Of a stretch of 64,000 nucleotides of DNA, positions 46,742 to 55,412 are shown piece by piece. Position 1 is the stretch's first letter. Each line of letters starts with the position of its first letter. This DNA comes from SZUA-309 sp965233675 (GTDB lineage Bacteria; Pseudomonadota; Gammaproteobacteria; Pseudomonadales; Azotimanducaceae). The stretch covers positions 4,526,001 to 4,590,000 of the forward strand of contig OZ247498.1 of the NCBI GenBank assembly GCA_965233675.1. Direction: 5' to 3'. The position numbers and the translations under genes were made by a program. The notes under the pieces are model-generated. The model was not told where the DNA came from and made no database searches. It saw only the letters and a list, made by a program, of their open reading frames with translations.

Positions 46742-47833
46742 TCAGGGACCCAGGGTAAACAGACTGATCTCCGAGCGCGAGCCCAGGCGCAGAATGGGGC
46801 CCCAGGTGCCGGTGCCCGGGCTCACGTACAGCGACATGCCGTCCACGTCATAGAGCCCGCAGATCCGGGGGAAAACCCGGCGAACGATGAAGTTGAAGGG
46901 CACGATCTGGCCGTTGTGGGTATGGCCGCACAGCATCAGATGCGCGCCCCAGGCGGCTGCATCCTCGGCACCATCCGGCCGGTGGTACAGGAGGATTCGG
47001 TAGGCGTCCGGATCGGGCTCGAGATGCCGGAGTTCGCGGCGAACCTGTGATTTCTGTTCCGCGTCGTCGATGCCGACAAACTGGATGCCCTGGTGGCGTG
47101 CGGTTCCGTTACGGATCACATGGATGCCGTGCCCCCGCAGGCGGTCGCAGATCGCCTCCACATCCACGTAGCGCTCGTGATTGCCGATGATGAACCAGGT
47201 GGGTGCCTCGAGGGTGGCCAGGCTCCCGAGCTCTTCGCTGCTGATGTCCTGAAAGTCGATCAGATCACCGGTGATTGCGACCACGTCAGGCTTCAGCCCG
47301 TTCACTTTCCGGACGACCCTGGTCAGGAAGCGGCCGCTGCGGGAGCCGACGTGCACATCGCTGATCTGGGCCAGGCGGAGCCCGGCCGGTGCCTCGTCGG
47401 ACCGGATGTGCAGGCGGCGCACGGTGATCTGCTGGGCATTGATGAAGGCGCCAGCGCCGATGAGCGTCAGCGCGCCGGCCAGGATGAGGCCCCAGGTGAA
47501 GGGCGATAGCGGAATCAGCAGCCGCAGGAGTTCGAAGCCGATCACCAGCGGAAAGCTCAGAAAGCAGATGCCGAGCCAGGTGAGCGCGGCACCGGAGAGC
47601 CCGCGGCTGAACGTGTTCGGGAAGAACTCATAGGAAAGTCGACCGAGTAGCGGGCCAACCATGAGGGCAATGAGGGCGGGGGTGCCGGGCAGCCGGCCGG
47701 CCAGCAGTTCCCAGATGCGCAGCACCGGATAGATGAGAACGCCGAAATAGAAGACGTTGATCACCAGCAGCGGCAGCAGACGCTGCCACAGCCGTTTCAG
47801 CCTGCTCTGCGGAATACTGGCGGCTTCGCTCAT
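46742..47833 (-). CDS. Membrane-associated metallophosphoesterase
   Basis: This 363-residue protein has about four membrane helices in the first 135 residues, followed by a calcineurin-like phosphoesterase domain: LAQISDVHVGSRSG, VAITGDLIDFQ, IIGNHERY and LMLCGHTHNGQIVPF. The catalytic domain thus follows an integral-membrane part, as in YkuE-like proteins. The substrate is unknown. It starts at 47833 in an ATGA overlap with the upstream cupin gene; an ATG at 47863 is also open. Confidence 0.88.
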   Translation of the reverse strand: MSEAASIPQSRLKRLWQRLLPLLVINVFYFGVLIYPVLRIWELLAGRLPGTPALIALMVGPLLGRLSYEFFPNTFSRGLSGAALTWLGICFLSFPLVIGFELLRLLIPLSPFTWGLILAGALTLIGAGAFINAQQITVRRLHIRSDEAPAGLRLAQISDVHVGSRSGRFLTRVVRKVNGLKPDVVAITGDLIDFQDISSEELGSLATLEAPTWFIIGNHERYVDVEAICDRLRGHGIHVIRNGTARHQGIQFVGIDDAEQKSQVRRELRHLEPDPDAYRILLYHRPDGAEDAAAWGAHLMLCGHTHNGQIVPFNFIVRRVFPRICGLYDVDGMSLYVSPGTGTWGPILRLGSRSEISLFTLGP

Positions 47834-49077
47834 AGTCCGGGAGCGGCCAGCAGCAACCGGCAATCCCCGTCGGCGCGGATCTCGAAGCGGATGGCGCCGG
47901 CGGGTATGAGTGCCGCTTCCCCGGCCCCGAGCTTCAGGCTGCCGCCGGGGCCCTGAAGAAACGCCGTGCCGGTGATGCAGAAGGCCAGGGCATAGGGGGT
48001 GGCATCCGGTAAGGCAACGGCGGCATCGCCGGAAAGCCGCGCCTGCCAGACGCCGAATTCATCGAACTGAACGATGCGCTCTGCGTGTTCGCCGACCGGC
48101 TCGGGCTGCGGATCGTCCGGGGTGTCGAGTTGCATGTTGGCGACGGCATGGGCGCTATCCCAGCGGTCCTGGGTCAGAACTTTCTGGCTTGATGAGAGGA
48201 TGAAGCGTTCGTAGGTCGGGGTCTGAAACTCCACCACCTGAACGCCCTGCTGAAGTGAGTGGGGCAGCCAGGTAGGCACCCGGATCACGTCGCCCACGGA
48301 GAGGTGGCGTTCATCCGTGAACGTCAGGCAGGCGGTTCTGGCCTCGGCTTCCCGCGTCTCGAGTCCGGTTGCACCCTCGTCGATCTCGCGGCGTACGGTC
48401 TCGTATGCCCGCAGTGCTTCGAGGAACGCGGCCCTGAACGCAGCATCATCTGCGAATTTATGACGGTGATCCTGATTGATACCGAAGCGGATGCGGCCTT
48501 CGCCTTCCGGCCAGGCGTTCGCGTCCACCGCCGTGACGACATAGACCTCCTGCTTGGTTTCGTGGACCTCCAGGTAAAGCTCGCCGAGCACGGGGGTGGG
48601 CAGTGGATCCAGGATCTTCAGAAGTACGGGCGTCTGGTTGCCGGTCAGGTGTCCGGGTGCCAGGGCCAGGTAGGTGCCGAGGGGCAGCGTTGCCTCATTC
48701 CGGGCCGGGGACCCCGGTAATGCGACCTGGGATTCACCGCGCGCTTCGATGCCCGTGAACCAGATTTCCCGGCCCCAGGGCTTGGCGATTTCCACGGGGA
48801 GCAACGGGCAGGGATCGTCCAGGCTGACGTCCATGCCATCCACCGTCGCGAGATGGATGCCCTGTCGGGCATCATACCGATAGCTGACCACGTGACGATC
48901 CACCTGGGGTGGTCGGCGCCAGTGCCGGTCCACCGTCAGGTGCGCTGATTCGCTCTGGTCGGAACGGGCCTTTGCCTGCCGGAGCAGAGTGTCTCCAGGC
49001 GCCAGTGCAGCGCCCCGGACTGGATCGGATGGGCCTTCGGCATTGGTTTCCGGGTTGGGTTCGCGTTCTATTTTCAA
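47830..49077 (-). CDS. Cupin protein related to class I mannose-6-phosphate isomerase
   Basis: This 415-residue protein resembles the class I phosphomannose isomerase fold. The first cupin (about 75-290) has AKPWGREIWF, LLKILDPLP, GELYLEVHETKQEVYVVT and RVPTWLPHSLQQGV; the C-terminal 80 residues are a second, smaller cupin. The strict PMI zinc ligands (QxH, E, H) are only partly recognisable, so sugar-phosphate isomerase activity is not certain. It is the first gene of the three-gene minus-strand unit and overlaps the phosphoesterase gene by 4 bp. Confidence 0.7.
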   Translation of the reverse strand: MKIEREPNPETNAEGPSDPVRGAALAPGDTLLRQAKARSDQSESAHLTVDRHWRRPPQVDRHVVSYRYDARQGIHLATVDGMDVSLDDPCPLLPVEIAKPWGREIWFTGIEARGESQVALPGSPARNEATLPLGTYLALAPGHLTGNQTPVLLKILDPLPTPVLGELYLEVHETKQEVYVVTAVDANAWPEGEGRIRFGINQDHRHKFADDAAFRAAFLEALRAYETVRREIDEGATGLETREAEARTACLTFTDERHLSVGDVIRVPTWLPHSLQQGVQVVEFQTPTYERFILSSSQKVLTQDRWDSAHAVANMQLDTPDDPQPEPVGEHAERIVQFDEFGVWQARLSGDAAVALPDATPYALAFCITGTAFLQGPGGSLKLGAGEAALIPAGAIRFEIRADGDCRLLLAAPGL

Positions 49078-49149
49078 TGTCCGGTTACAGCGAGTTTTTT
49101 CGGCCCTTCAGGACTATAGTGCGTCGACATATTCTTCCAGGCAGGGCAG

Positions 49150-50577
49150 ATGCTACCAGAACCTGAAGTCTGCAAACGGGCGCGTAAGGCACGGGATCCG
49201 CGTTTTGACGGGCGGTTCTATATCGGCGTGCTGAGCACGGGCATTTATTGCCGTCCGGTCTGTCCGGCCCGGATGCCGGCGGAGGAGAACGTGCGCTACT
49301 ACCCGTCACCCGCGTCCGCCCAGGATGCGGGCTTCCGGCCCTGTCTGCGCTGCCGGCCGGAAACCGCCCGCCGGCTGCCGGAATGGACGCTGTCCAGCGA
49401 AACGGTGGTGCGCGGGCTGCGCCTGATCGATGCCGGGTTTCTGGATGCCAACCCGGTGGCGGTCATGGCGGAACGTCTGGGCATATCAGATCGGCATCTG
49501 AACCGGCTGTTCCTCGAAGCGCTCGGCGCCACGCCGAAGAGCCTGGCCAGAACACGGCGGGTGCAGCTGGCCAAGCGCCTGATCGACAGTTCCACCCTGC
49601 CGCTTTCCGAGGTGGCCATGCGCGCCGGTTTCGGCAGTATCCGCCGCTTCAACGACGAGATGAAGGCGGCCTACAGCCGTTCGCCCCGGGATCTCAGACG
49701 GGTCCGAACCGGCGCGCCGGATGAAGACATCGTGCTGCAACTGCCGGTGCGGGGTCCCTACCACGTGGACTGGGTATTCGAGTTCCTCAAAGCCCGTGGT
49801 CTGCCGGGGCTGGAAGAGGTGGAAGGCTATGAGTACCGGCGGGCGTTGTTTGTCGATGGCGAGCGTGTGGGCTGGTTGAGCGTGCGCTGGCAGGGGGATG
49901 GTCTGCAGCTGGCGGTGCCGCCCGCCGGCGTCGCCCACCTCGGTGACCTGCTTGCCCGGGTACGGCGGGTGTTCGATCTGGATGCGGATCCGGCCGCGAT
50001 CGACGCCGTGCTCGGCGAGGATCCATTGCTGGGTGACTGTCTTTCCGGCAATCCGGGGCTGCGGGTACCCGGCGCCTGGAATGGTTTCGAGACGGCCGTG
50101 CGGGCCATTCTCGGTCAGCAGGTGAGCGTGGCCAGAGCCCGGCATCTGGCGGTGGATCTCTGTCAGCGTTTCGGCGCCGGGGATTTTCCCTCCCCGGAGG
50201 CGCTCGTGGACGCGGATGTGTCTGCCATCGGTATGCCGGGCAAGCGGGGGCAGGCGGTACGTGAACTGGCCCGGGGCGTGCTCGATGGGGCGATCACCCT
50301 GGATGAGAGCGCGGACTCAGAGGCCCTCGCAGAGGGCCTCACCGCGTTGCCTGGGATCGGTCCCTGGACGGCCGGCTATGTGGGTATGCGGGTCGCCCGG
50401 GATCCGGACGCTTTTCCGGATGCGGACTGGGTGGTGCTCAAGGTGCTCGGGTTAACCCCGGGGGCGGCCAGAAAGCGGGCGGAGGTCTGGCGGCCCTGGC
50501 GGGCTTACGCGGTGATGGCGCTCTGGCGGATGGAAGGAGAGCGTCGTGAGAGGACGCAGACGGGTAAACGGGGCTGA
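49150..50577 (+). CDS. alkA: Ada/AraC regulator fused to AlkA DNA glycosylase
   Basis: This 475-residue fusion senses and repairs alkylated DNA. Residues 8-75 form the Ada metal-binding domain with four cysteines, C34, C38, C65 and C68, where C34 should accept methyl from phosphotriesters. An AraC-type helix-turn-helix follows (about 85-185), then an AlkA N-domain and the HhH-GPD glycosylase with LPGIGPWTAGYVGMR and the catalytic Asp near 424-426 (PDADWVVLK). The Ada methyltransferase domain for O6-methylguanine is missing; a separate ogt gene follows 30 bp downstream. Regulation and base excision are therefore on this polypeptide and direct reversal on the next. Confidence 0.93.
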   Translation: MLPEPEVCKRARKARDPRFDGRFYIGVLSTGIYCRPVCPARMPAEENVRYYPSPASAQDAGFRPCLRCRPETARRLPEWTLSSETVVRGLRLIDAGFLDANPVAVMAERLGISDRHLNRLFLEALGATPKSLARTRRVQLAKRLIDSSTLPLSEVAMRAGFGSIRRFNDEMKAAYSRSPRDLRRVRTGAPDEDIVLQLPVRGPYHVDWVFEFLKARGLPGLEEVEGYEYRRALFVDGERVGWLSVRWQGDGLQLAVPPAGVAHLGDLLARVRRVFDLDADPAAIDAVLGEDPLLGDCLSGNPGLRVPGAWNGFETAVRAILGQQVSVARARHLAVDLCQRFGAGDFPSPEALVDADVSAIGMPGKRGQAVRELARGVLDGAITLDESADSEALAEGLTALPGIGPWTAGYVGMRVARDPDAFPDADWVVLKVLGLTPGAARKRAEVWRPWRAYAVMALWRMEGERRERTQTGKRG

Positions 50578-50607
50578 GAAGCCAGTTCAGACAAGACGGA
50601 GAAGGTG

Positions 50608-51096
50608 ATGTTTTATTCCTACATGGACAGTCCAATCGGGCGTCTACTGCTGGCCGGCGACAAGCACAGGCTCAAAGTGGTGGGCTTCTCAACGGGCGAC
50701 AAGGCCCGTGGTGCCGACGCTGGCTGGGAGCGCTTCGACGAACCCTTCCGGAAGGTGAAGGCTCAGTTGGCCGAGTACTTCAATGGGGAGCGCAAGAAAT
50801 TTGACGTAGAACTGGCGCCGGACGCGACCCCGTTTCAGTCTTCGGTGCTGGAGGCGCTGCAGGCGATCCCCTATGGCGAAACCCGATCCTACCTGGACAT
50901 CGCCGAGAAAATCGGTAATCCAAAGGCGGTCCGGGCGGTGGGGGGAGCAAACGGGTCGAATCCCATCCCGATCATCATTCCCTGCCACCGGGTGATCGGC
51001 CGCAACGGCACTCTGACCGGTTTCGGCGGCGGCCTGGACAGCAAACGCTTCCTGCTGGACCTCGAAACCAGTCATTCCGGACTGTTTGGTAACTGA
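50608..51096 (+). CDS. ogt: Methylated-DNA-[protein]-cysteine S-methyltransferase
   Basis: Ogt removes O6-methyl groups from guanine by transfer to a Cys. The 162-residue protein has the active-site motif IIPCHRVIG (Cys126) and the preceding FQSSVLEALQAIPYGETRSYLDIA helix-turn-helix segment. It starts at ATG 50608 behind GGAGAAGG, directly after the Ada-AlkA gene, probably as its operon partner. Its stop codon (51094-51096) lies inside the first TetR-type palindrome. Confidence 0.95.
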   Translation: MFYSYMDSPIGRLLLAGDKHRLKVVGFSTGDKARGADAGWERFDEPFRKVKAQLAEYFNGERKKFDVELAPDATPFQSSVLEALQAIPYGETRSYLDIAEKIGNPKAVRAVGGANGSNPIPIIIPCHRVIGRNGTLTGFGGGLDSKRFLLDLETSHSGLFGN

Positions 51097-51105
51097 GTGG
51101 TTACC
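51088..51105. promoter_or_regulatory. Operator-like palindrome 1 upstream of tetR
   Basis: GGTAACTGAGTGGTTACC has perfect 6-bp arms (GGTAAC and GTTACC) around a 6-bp spacer. It overlaps the ogt stop codon and is the first of three near-identical sites before the TetR gene. Confidence 0.7.
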
Positions 51106-51195
51106 CTTTCCGTACGGGCCCGAAGATTCGGTGCCAGGGATAGCGCTGGGTTTGAGCAGGTGTCTGTGCCCCGACAGCGTGCCATATCCGTTTGA

Positions 51196-51213
51196 GGTAA
51201 CTATATGGTTACG
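51196..51213. promoter_or_regulatory. Operator-like palindrome 2 upstream of tetR
   Basis: GGTAACTATATGGTTACG keeps both arms except the last base. Its centre lies 108 bp after the first site. It shares GGTAACT and TGGTTAC with the other two. Confidence 0.7.
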
Positions 51214-51332
51214 TCTGGTTCATGCTGATGCCTGGACCGGGCATGGCTCCATCAGGCTCCGGCCTTCTTTCTCGGATTTCAGGTCCGGAACCTCCGCTGT
51301 CCGTTCCGTCCTTTCAGACGGTCTTGTTGGAT

Positions 51333-51350
51333 GGTAACTGTATGGTTACT
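51333..51350. promoter_or_regulatory. Operator-like palindrome 3 upstream of tetR
   Basis: GGTAACTGTATGGTTACT is the third copy, 137 bp after the second centre to centre and 38 bp before the tetR start. A repressor bound here could block tetR transcription or translation initiation. Confidence 0.75.
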
Positions 51351-51388
51351 CTCCTGGCTCGAGTCGATGCGAAGGAACGGGGGCTGGA

Positions 51389-51973
51389 ATGGAACCGATT
51401 GCCAGGAACGGGGCGCGCGAGGCGGCGCGCGAGGAGGCGCGCGAGGAGAAGATTGCGCAGTTGCTGGAAGCGGCTCTCTCCGAGTTCGCCAGCGCCGGTC
51501 TCGACGGCGCCAGGGTGGATGCCATTGCCGGGGCGGCCGGTATGAACAAGCGGCTCCTCTATCACTATGTGGGCGACAAGGCGGCGCTTTTTGATGCCAG
51601 TCTCGATCTGGCGATCGATCGGGTGCTCGAGACGCCGGCGGGTCTCCATGCTGCGGAGTGGCGGCTGATCTGCCATGGCTCGGCTGCCGGTCGACTGAAC
51701 CGCCTCGAGGAGCTGGCCACAATGACGGGTTCGAAGGACGACAATCTGGCAGCCGCGGCGCTAGGACTCAGACTACTGGCCGGATTGCTGCCGGAACTGG
51801 CTGATCAGGTGCTCGGCAATCTCAGCAATGAAGCGGCAGACGGGCAAGATGGAGAGGACGAAAAAGGCGCGGCGGGCCGGCGCCAGGCCATTGGCCGGGT
51901 GTTGCGCAGTTTGCGGACGCCGGCCGTAAAACCACGACTGAAGCTGCGACCGCAACTGCGTCAGGGGGGTTAG
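51389..51973 (+). CDS. TetR-family transcriptional regulator
   Basis: This 194-residue regulator has the N-terminal helix-turn-helix VDAIAGAAGMNKRLLYHYVGDKAALF (about residues 43-68), typical of TetR repressors, and a helical ligand-binding half that is divergent. Residues 9-20 come from a 12-bp DNA repeat and read AREAAREEAREE, an acidic/basic helix lead-in. The start at 51389 follows a GGGGGCTGGA patch. Three matching palindromes in the 292 bp upstream strongly suggest self-repression. It is convergent with aroA, and the ligand is unknown. Confidence 0.88.
   Translation: MEPIARNGAREAAREEAREEKIAQLLEAALSEFASAGLDGARVDAIAGAAGMNKRLLYHYVGDKAALFDASLDLAIDRVLETPAGLHAAEWRLICHGSAAGRLNRLEELATMTGSKDDNLAAAALGLRLLAGLLPELADQVLGNLSNEAADGQDGEDEKGAAGRRQAIGRVLRSLRTPAVKPRLKLRPQLRQGG
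51413..51448 (+). repeat. 12-bp tandem repeat at the start of tetR, three units
   Basis: GCGCGCGAGGCG, GCGCGCGAGGAG and GCGCGCGAGGAG encode AREA, AREE and AREE. The period preserves the frame. Confidence 0.9.
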
Positions 51974-52016
51974 GCGTGCCGTACTGCTGGAGGCGGGCGG
52001 CCCGCTGATGGATGCC

Positions 52017-53297
52017 CTACGATCCCGCCCGCAGAGACTCGAAACGCTCGAAATAGGTGGGGAACGTCTTCTCCACACAGGCCGGATCATTGATGGTGAT
52101 GGGCACGCCTCCCAGGCAGGCGAGAGAGAAACACATTGCCATCCGATGGTCGCCGTAGGTATCGATGGTGGCGCTGTTGATCTTGGACGCCGGGGTGATG
52201 GAAATGAAATCCAGGCCTTCCACGACCGTGGCGCCGAGCTTGCGGAGTTCGGTGGCCATGGCGGCGAGCCGATCCGTTTCCTTCACCCGCCAGTTGTAGA
52301 TATTTCTGATCGTGGTGGTCCCTGAGGCGAACAGGGCCAGCACCGCCGCCGTCATGGCGGCATCCGGGATCGGGTTCAGGTCCAGATCCACACCGTGGAG
52401 AGCCCCGGGCCGCACGGTGATGCTGACGGGTCCTCGGGTCACCGATGCGCCCATGGCTTCGAGCACGTCCACGAATGCGACGTCACCCTGCACGCTCTCC
52501 TCACCGACGCCGAATACCGTGACGCCATTCCCGGCGATCGCCCCTGCGGCAAGAAAGTAGCTGGCCGAGGAGGCATCGCCTTCCACCAGCAAGGTGTCCG
52601 GCGCCTGATAGGTGGCGGGCGAAATTTCGAAGCGCTCGTAGTTTTCGTGGGCCACGGTGACGCCGAACTGGGCCATCAGATGCACGGTGATCGCAAGGTA
52701 GGGTTTGGAAACCTGCTCGCCGATGATTTCCACCGCCACGGTGTCCCGGGCGAGCGGCGCGGCCATGAGCAGCGAGGTGAGAAACTGACTCGAAATATCG
52801 CCGGGCATTTTTACCTGGCCGCCATCGAGGCCGGTACCGGTCACCCGAATCGGTGGAAAACCGTCTTCGCCCAGGTAGTCGATTCTGGCCCCCAGTTGAC
52901 GAAGTCCGTCCACCAGGGGGGCGATCGGTCGTTCGCGCATACGCGCCACACCGTCCAGCACGAATCGTCCGGATCCGGCTGCAAGCGCCGCAGCCAGCGG
53001 CCGGTAGGCGGTGCCGGCGAGGCCGAGATCGAGCGTCAGATCCAACTCCCGGTCAACCAGCGGACCGCCGACGCCGTCGACCAGATGTTCACCATCGGCG
53101 TGTGTCACTTCGATCCCGAGCGCGGCCAGCGCGGTCAGCATCCGCTGGATGTCATCGCTGTCCAGCAGGTTCTGGATCCGGGTCCGGCCGCGGGCCTGGG
53201 CGGCCAGCAGGAGTGCCCGGTTCGAAATACTTTTCGATCCGGGAATCGAGACCTCACCGGCGAGCGCGGTGGCGGGTTGGAGTGTGAGTTGCTGCAT
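52017..53297 (-). CDS. aroA: 3-phosphoshikimate 1-carboxyvinyltransferase (EPSP synthase)
   Basis: AroA joins phosphoenolpyruvate to shikimate-3-phosphate. The 426-residue protein has PGSKSISNRALLLAA at residues 19-33, RERPI (about 121), GDISSQFLTSLL, RVKETDRLAAM and YGDHRMAM. The motif that in E. coli reads LGNAGTAMRP is LGLAGTAYRP here (91-100), with Asn and Met replaced by Leu and Tyr; the Gly-Thr-Ala-x-Arg-Pro core is kept. It is downstream of the methyltransferase-like gene by 40 bp on the same strand and convergent with tetR. Confidence 0.96.
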   Translation of the reverse strand: MQQLTLQPATALAGEVSIPGSKSISNRALLLAAQARGRTRIQNLLDSDDIQRMLTALAALGIEVTHADGEHLVDGVGGPLVDRELDLTLDLGLAGTAYRPLAAALAAGSGRFVLDGVARMRERPIAPLVDGLRQLGARIDYLGEDGFPPIRVTGTGLDGGQVKMPGDISSQFLTSLLMAAPLARDTVAVEIIGEQVSKPYLAITVHLMAQFGVTVAHENYERFEISPATYQAPDTLLVEGDASSASYFLAAGAIAGNGVTVFGVGEESVQGDVAFVDVLEAMGASVTRGPVSITVRPGALHGVDLDLNPIPDAAMTAAVLALFASGTTTIRNIYNWRVKETDRLAAMATELRKLGATVVEGLDFISITPASKINSATIDTYGDHRMAMCFSLACLGGVPITINDPACVEKTFPTYFERFESLRAGS

Positions 53298-53337
53298 GGC
53301 GGCGTATTAAACACCAGCCGCCGGATGGCCGCGACAG

Positions 53338-54210
53338 TCAGGCGTTGTGGTTGGTGGCCTTTGTCGGCGTCCTGGTCGGTGCCTGGGTTTTCGACGGTGT
53401 TTGCGGGCCGGTCGCGACGTTCGCTGACGGCGCGCTGGCAGCCCTGGGTTTCGTGCGCCGGTTCGGGTCGCCGATTTCCTGAACGCCCGGCAGATGCTGA
53501 TCCGCCACGCTCGATTCGGCGTTCCGGGAGATCTTGATGAACCCTTCCTGCTTATCGATGAGGGCGAACTTCGCCGAGTGGGTTTTCGCCCAGGCATTCA
53601 GTTCCCGAAGCACACTGGCTTCTTTGACGTTTCTTGCCAGCAGGGTGAAGCGGGCATCGAATCTGTCGCCCAGCCGCTGAATGCAGCCGATCACACCCTT
53701 TGGCGTGGAGCGGGCGCCGTCACAGATGATGAGTCGGTAGGTTTTGGCGAGCCGACCCGTATCCACTGCGTACCAGACGAAGTCATCGAAGAGTTTCGGC
53801 TGAGACTGAATCACGTGCGCGCCGTTCACCCGATATTCGGTGAGCCAGGAGCGGATCAGATTTGCCCAGTGCCGGTCGTTCTCCAGACACCAGACCTGCT
53901 TGCCTTTGATCGGTGCCTTATCGCAGAGCGCGCCGAGAATGAGCGTCAGCAGACTGGCGCCGGCCAGCAGGACGGGTCCTTCGGCCGCATTGGCTTCCGC
54001 CAGGGCGCTGCGCAGGAACTGCTCATCCGCGGCGGACAGGGGGTCGCCCCAGAAGGCATAGAGCTCGCTGATCTCGCCGATCCCGAAGGTCGCGTCAGAG
54101 CTGACGACCTGCTGCATTCGTTTGTCGAATCCGTGCTGACGGCTGTGAAATGCCACGCGGGCTCGGATGGTCTGCATGGCCCTGTTTTCGGTCAGAAAAC
54201 TGACAGACAT
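53338..54210 (-). CDS. Class I methyltransferase-like protein of unknown function
   Basis: I do not recognise a named family. The 290-residue protein has a Rossmann-like pattern: GPVLLAGASLLTLILGAL (about 80-97), an acidic strand end VWCLENDRHWANLI, and YRLIICDGAR, as in SAM-dependent methyltransferases, but without the standard glycine-rich motif. The C-terminal 50 residues are Ala/Thr/Pro-rich and probably disordered. It starts at 54210 behind AGAGGGAC. It lies 81 bp after syd in the same direction and before aroA. Confidence 0.6.
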   Translation of the reverse strand: MSVSFLTENRAMQTIRARVAFHSRQHGFDKRMQQVVSSDATFGIGEISELYAFWGDPLSAADEQFLRSALAEANAAEGPVLLAGASLLTLILGALCDKAPIKGKQVWCLENDRHWANLIRSWLTEYRVNGAHVIQSQPKLFDDFVWYAVDTGRLAKTYRLIICDGARSTPKGVIGCIQRLGDRFDARFTLLARNVKEASVLRELNAWAKTHSAKFALIDKQEGFIKISRNAESSVADQHLPGVQEIGDPNRRTKPRAASAPSANVATGPQTPSKTQAPTRTPTKATNHNA

Positions 54211-54291
54211 GATGGTGTCCCTCTTGATCCCCCACAGGCTACCCAAAGCGTCTGTCCGGGAACGGAAGAGGATCACGGAATCAGCGGTTGC

Positions 54292-54876
54292 TCAGGGGTG
54301 AAGCTCCGGTGGCGCGGGTACCAGGGTCGTGAGAAAGCTCGCCAGGTCTGGCGCGACTTCCCGGATCGGCTTGAAGCCCGGCTTTTCCAGAAGAACGGCG
54401 CCGGTTTCGTTGTCCACGCTGAGAAACAGTTCCGATTCCGGCTCCGTGCAGGCGAAGAACACGGTCATATTCCGGTTTCGGCTGCCTTTTTTGCCCCCTG
54501 CCTTCTTGCTCAGGGCATGACCGATCAGGTTTTCGTTCAAACGTTCGAGATCTTCCGGATTCCAGGGGAACAGCAGACTGACATGGCCGTCTATCGCTTC
54601 CGCTTCCAGGCCAGCGGCCCAGTAGGCGCCCCAGTAGGCTTTGATGTCCGGATGAATGGGCAGTTCCAGGGCCCGTTCCAGAGGTGCGAAGTCATCCGTC
54701 ACCGTGGCCGGGTGTCGAGCGAGCGGTTGCCAGGCGATGAGCGGGCCCTGTTCGGTTTCGATCGGCGCATCGATCTCGCAGGGAGAACGCCAGTCGGGAT
54801 CGAAGGGGGCCCGAAGATCCGGATAGGACTTCAGGGTATGGTTCATGAAGTCGGCCAACGCCTCGCTGACGGTCAC
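54292..54876 (-). CDS. syd: SecY-interacting protein Syd
   Basis: Syd binds SecY and is thought to monitor assembly of the SecYEG complex. The 194-residue protein shows the family pattern: an acidic N-terminal half, LERALELPIHPDIKAYWGAYW (about 67-87), and the strongly conserved RLNENLIGHALSKK (about 111-124) followed by FFACTEPESELFLSVDNETG. The ATGA overlap with the upstream Spy/CpxP-like gene puts it in the sigma-factor operon. Confidence 0.88.
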   Translation of the reverse strand: MTVSEALADFMNHTLKSYPDLRAPFDPDWRSPCEIDAPIETEQGPLIAWQPLARHPATVTDDFAPLERALELPIHPDIKAYWGAYWAAGLEAEAIDGHVSLLFPWNPEDLERLNENLIGHALSKKAGGKKGSRNRNMTVFFACTEPESELFLSVDNETGAVLLEKPGFKPIREVAPDLASFLTTLVPAPPELHP

Positions 54877-55412
54877 CGTGGCGGCGGGTCCGGCGGAATC
54901 TGGCGGAAGGGTGGTCGATCCCCCCGTGGCGGACCTGCGTCGCCACCGGAAGGCCGCTCCCGGTCTTTTCGCCAGCGGTCTGGACGCCGGCCCATGTTCT
55001 CGACCAGTTGCTTACGCTCGTCCAGAGTGAGTTCCGCCGCAAGGGCCACGAACGCTTCCTGGGTCGCCTGCTGGGAGCGGGTCAGTTGCGCTTCGAAGGA
55101 TTGCAGTGCCTGGCGCAGATCGGCTTGGTCGAGGGGTTCCGCCAGCATCGCTGCGCGCAGTGATTCCTGCGTTCCCCTGATTTCCTGGAAGCGCGGCCGC
55201 ATGGCGGCAAAGTATGCCCGGTAGAGGGGTGCGAGTTCCTCGGCCCGCTGTTCCGGCAGGTCGCCGAGCAGTCGGCGCATGCCGAACACCGGGTCAACAC
55301 GATGCATCTCCGGGCGTGGTCCCGCCTGTCTGCCGAGGAAGATGCCGACAGCCACCAGATTGAGCGCCGCTGACACCAGCAGGGCGATGATGAGCGTACG
55401 CTTATTCTTCAT
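54873..55412 (-). CDS. Spy/CpxP-like periplasmic protein (heavy-metal sensor family)
   Basis: This 179-residue protein has one N-terminal membrane or signal segment (about 6-25) and a helical domain resembling the CpxP/Spy/ZraP group: PVFGMRRLLGDLPEQRAEELAPLYRAY and LRQALQSFEAQLTRSQQATQEAFVALAAELTLDERKQLVE. The C-terminus is a Pro/Arg/Gly-rich tail. It starts at 55412, inside the end of the possible anti-sigma gene. Family members are chaperones or metal-responsive sensors; which applies here is not visible. Confidence 0.75.
   Translation of the reverse strand: MKNKRTLIIALLVSAALNLVAVGIFLGRQAGPRPEMHRVDPVFGMRRLLGDLPEQRAEELAPLYRAYFAAMRPRFQEIRGTQESLRAAMLAEPLDQADLRQALQSFEAQLTRSQQATQEAFVALAAELTLDERKQLVENMGRRPDRWRKDRERPSGGDAGPPRGDRPPFRQIPPDPPPR

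Noticed and set aside
51993..52005. Terminator between tetR and aroA
   Set aside because: A short GCGGGC/GCCCGC palindrome has almost no loop and no T-run.
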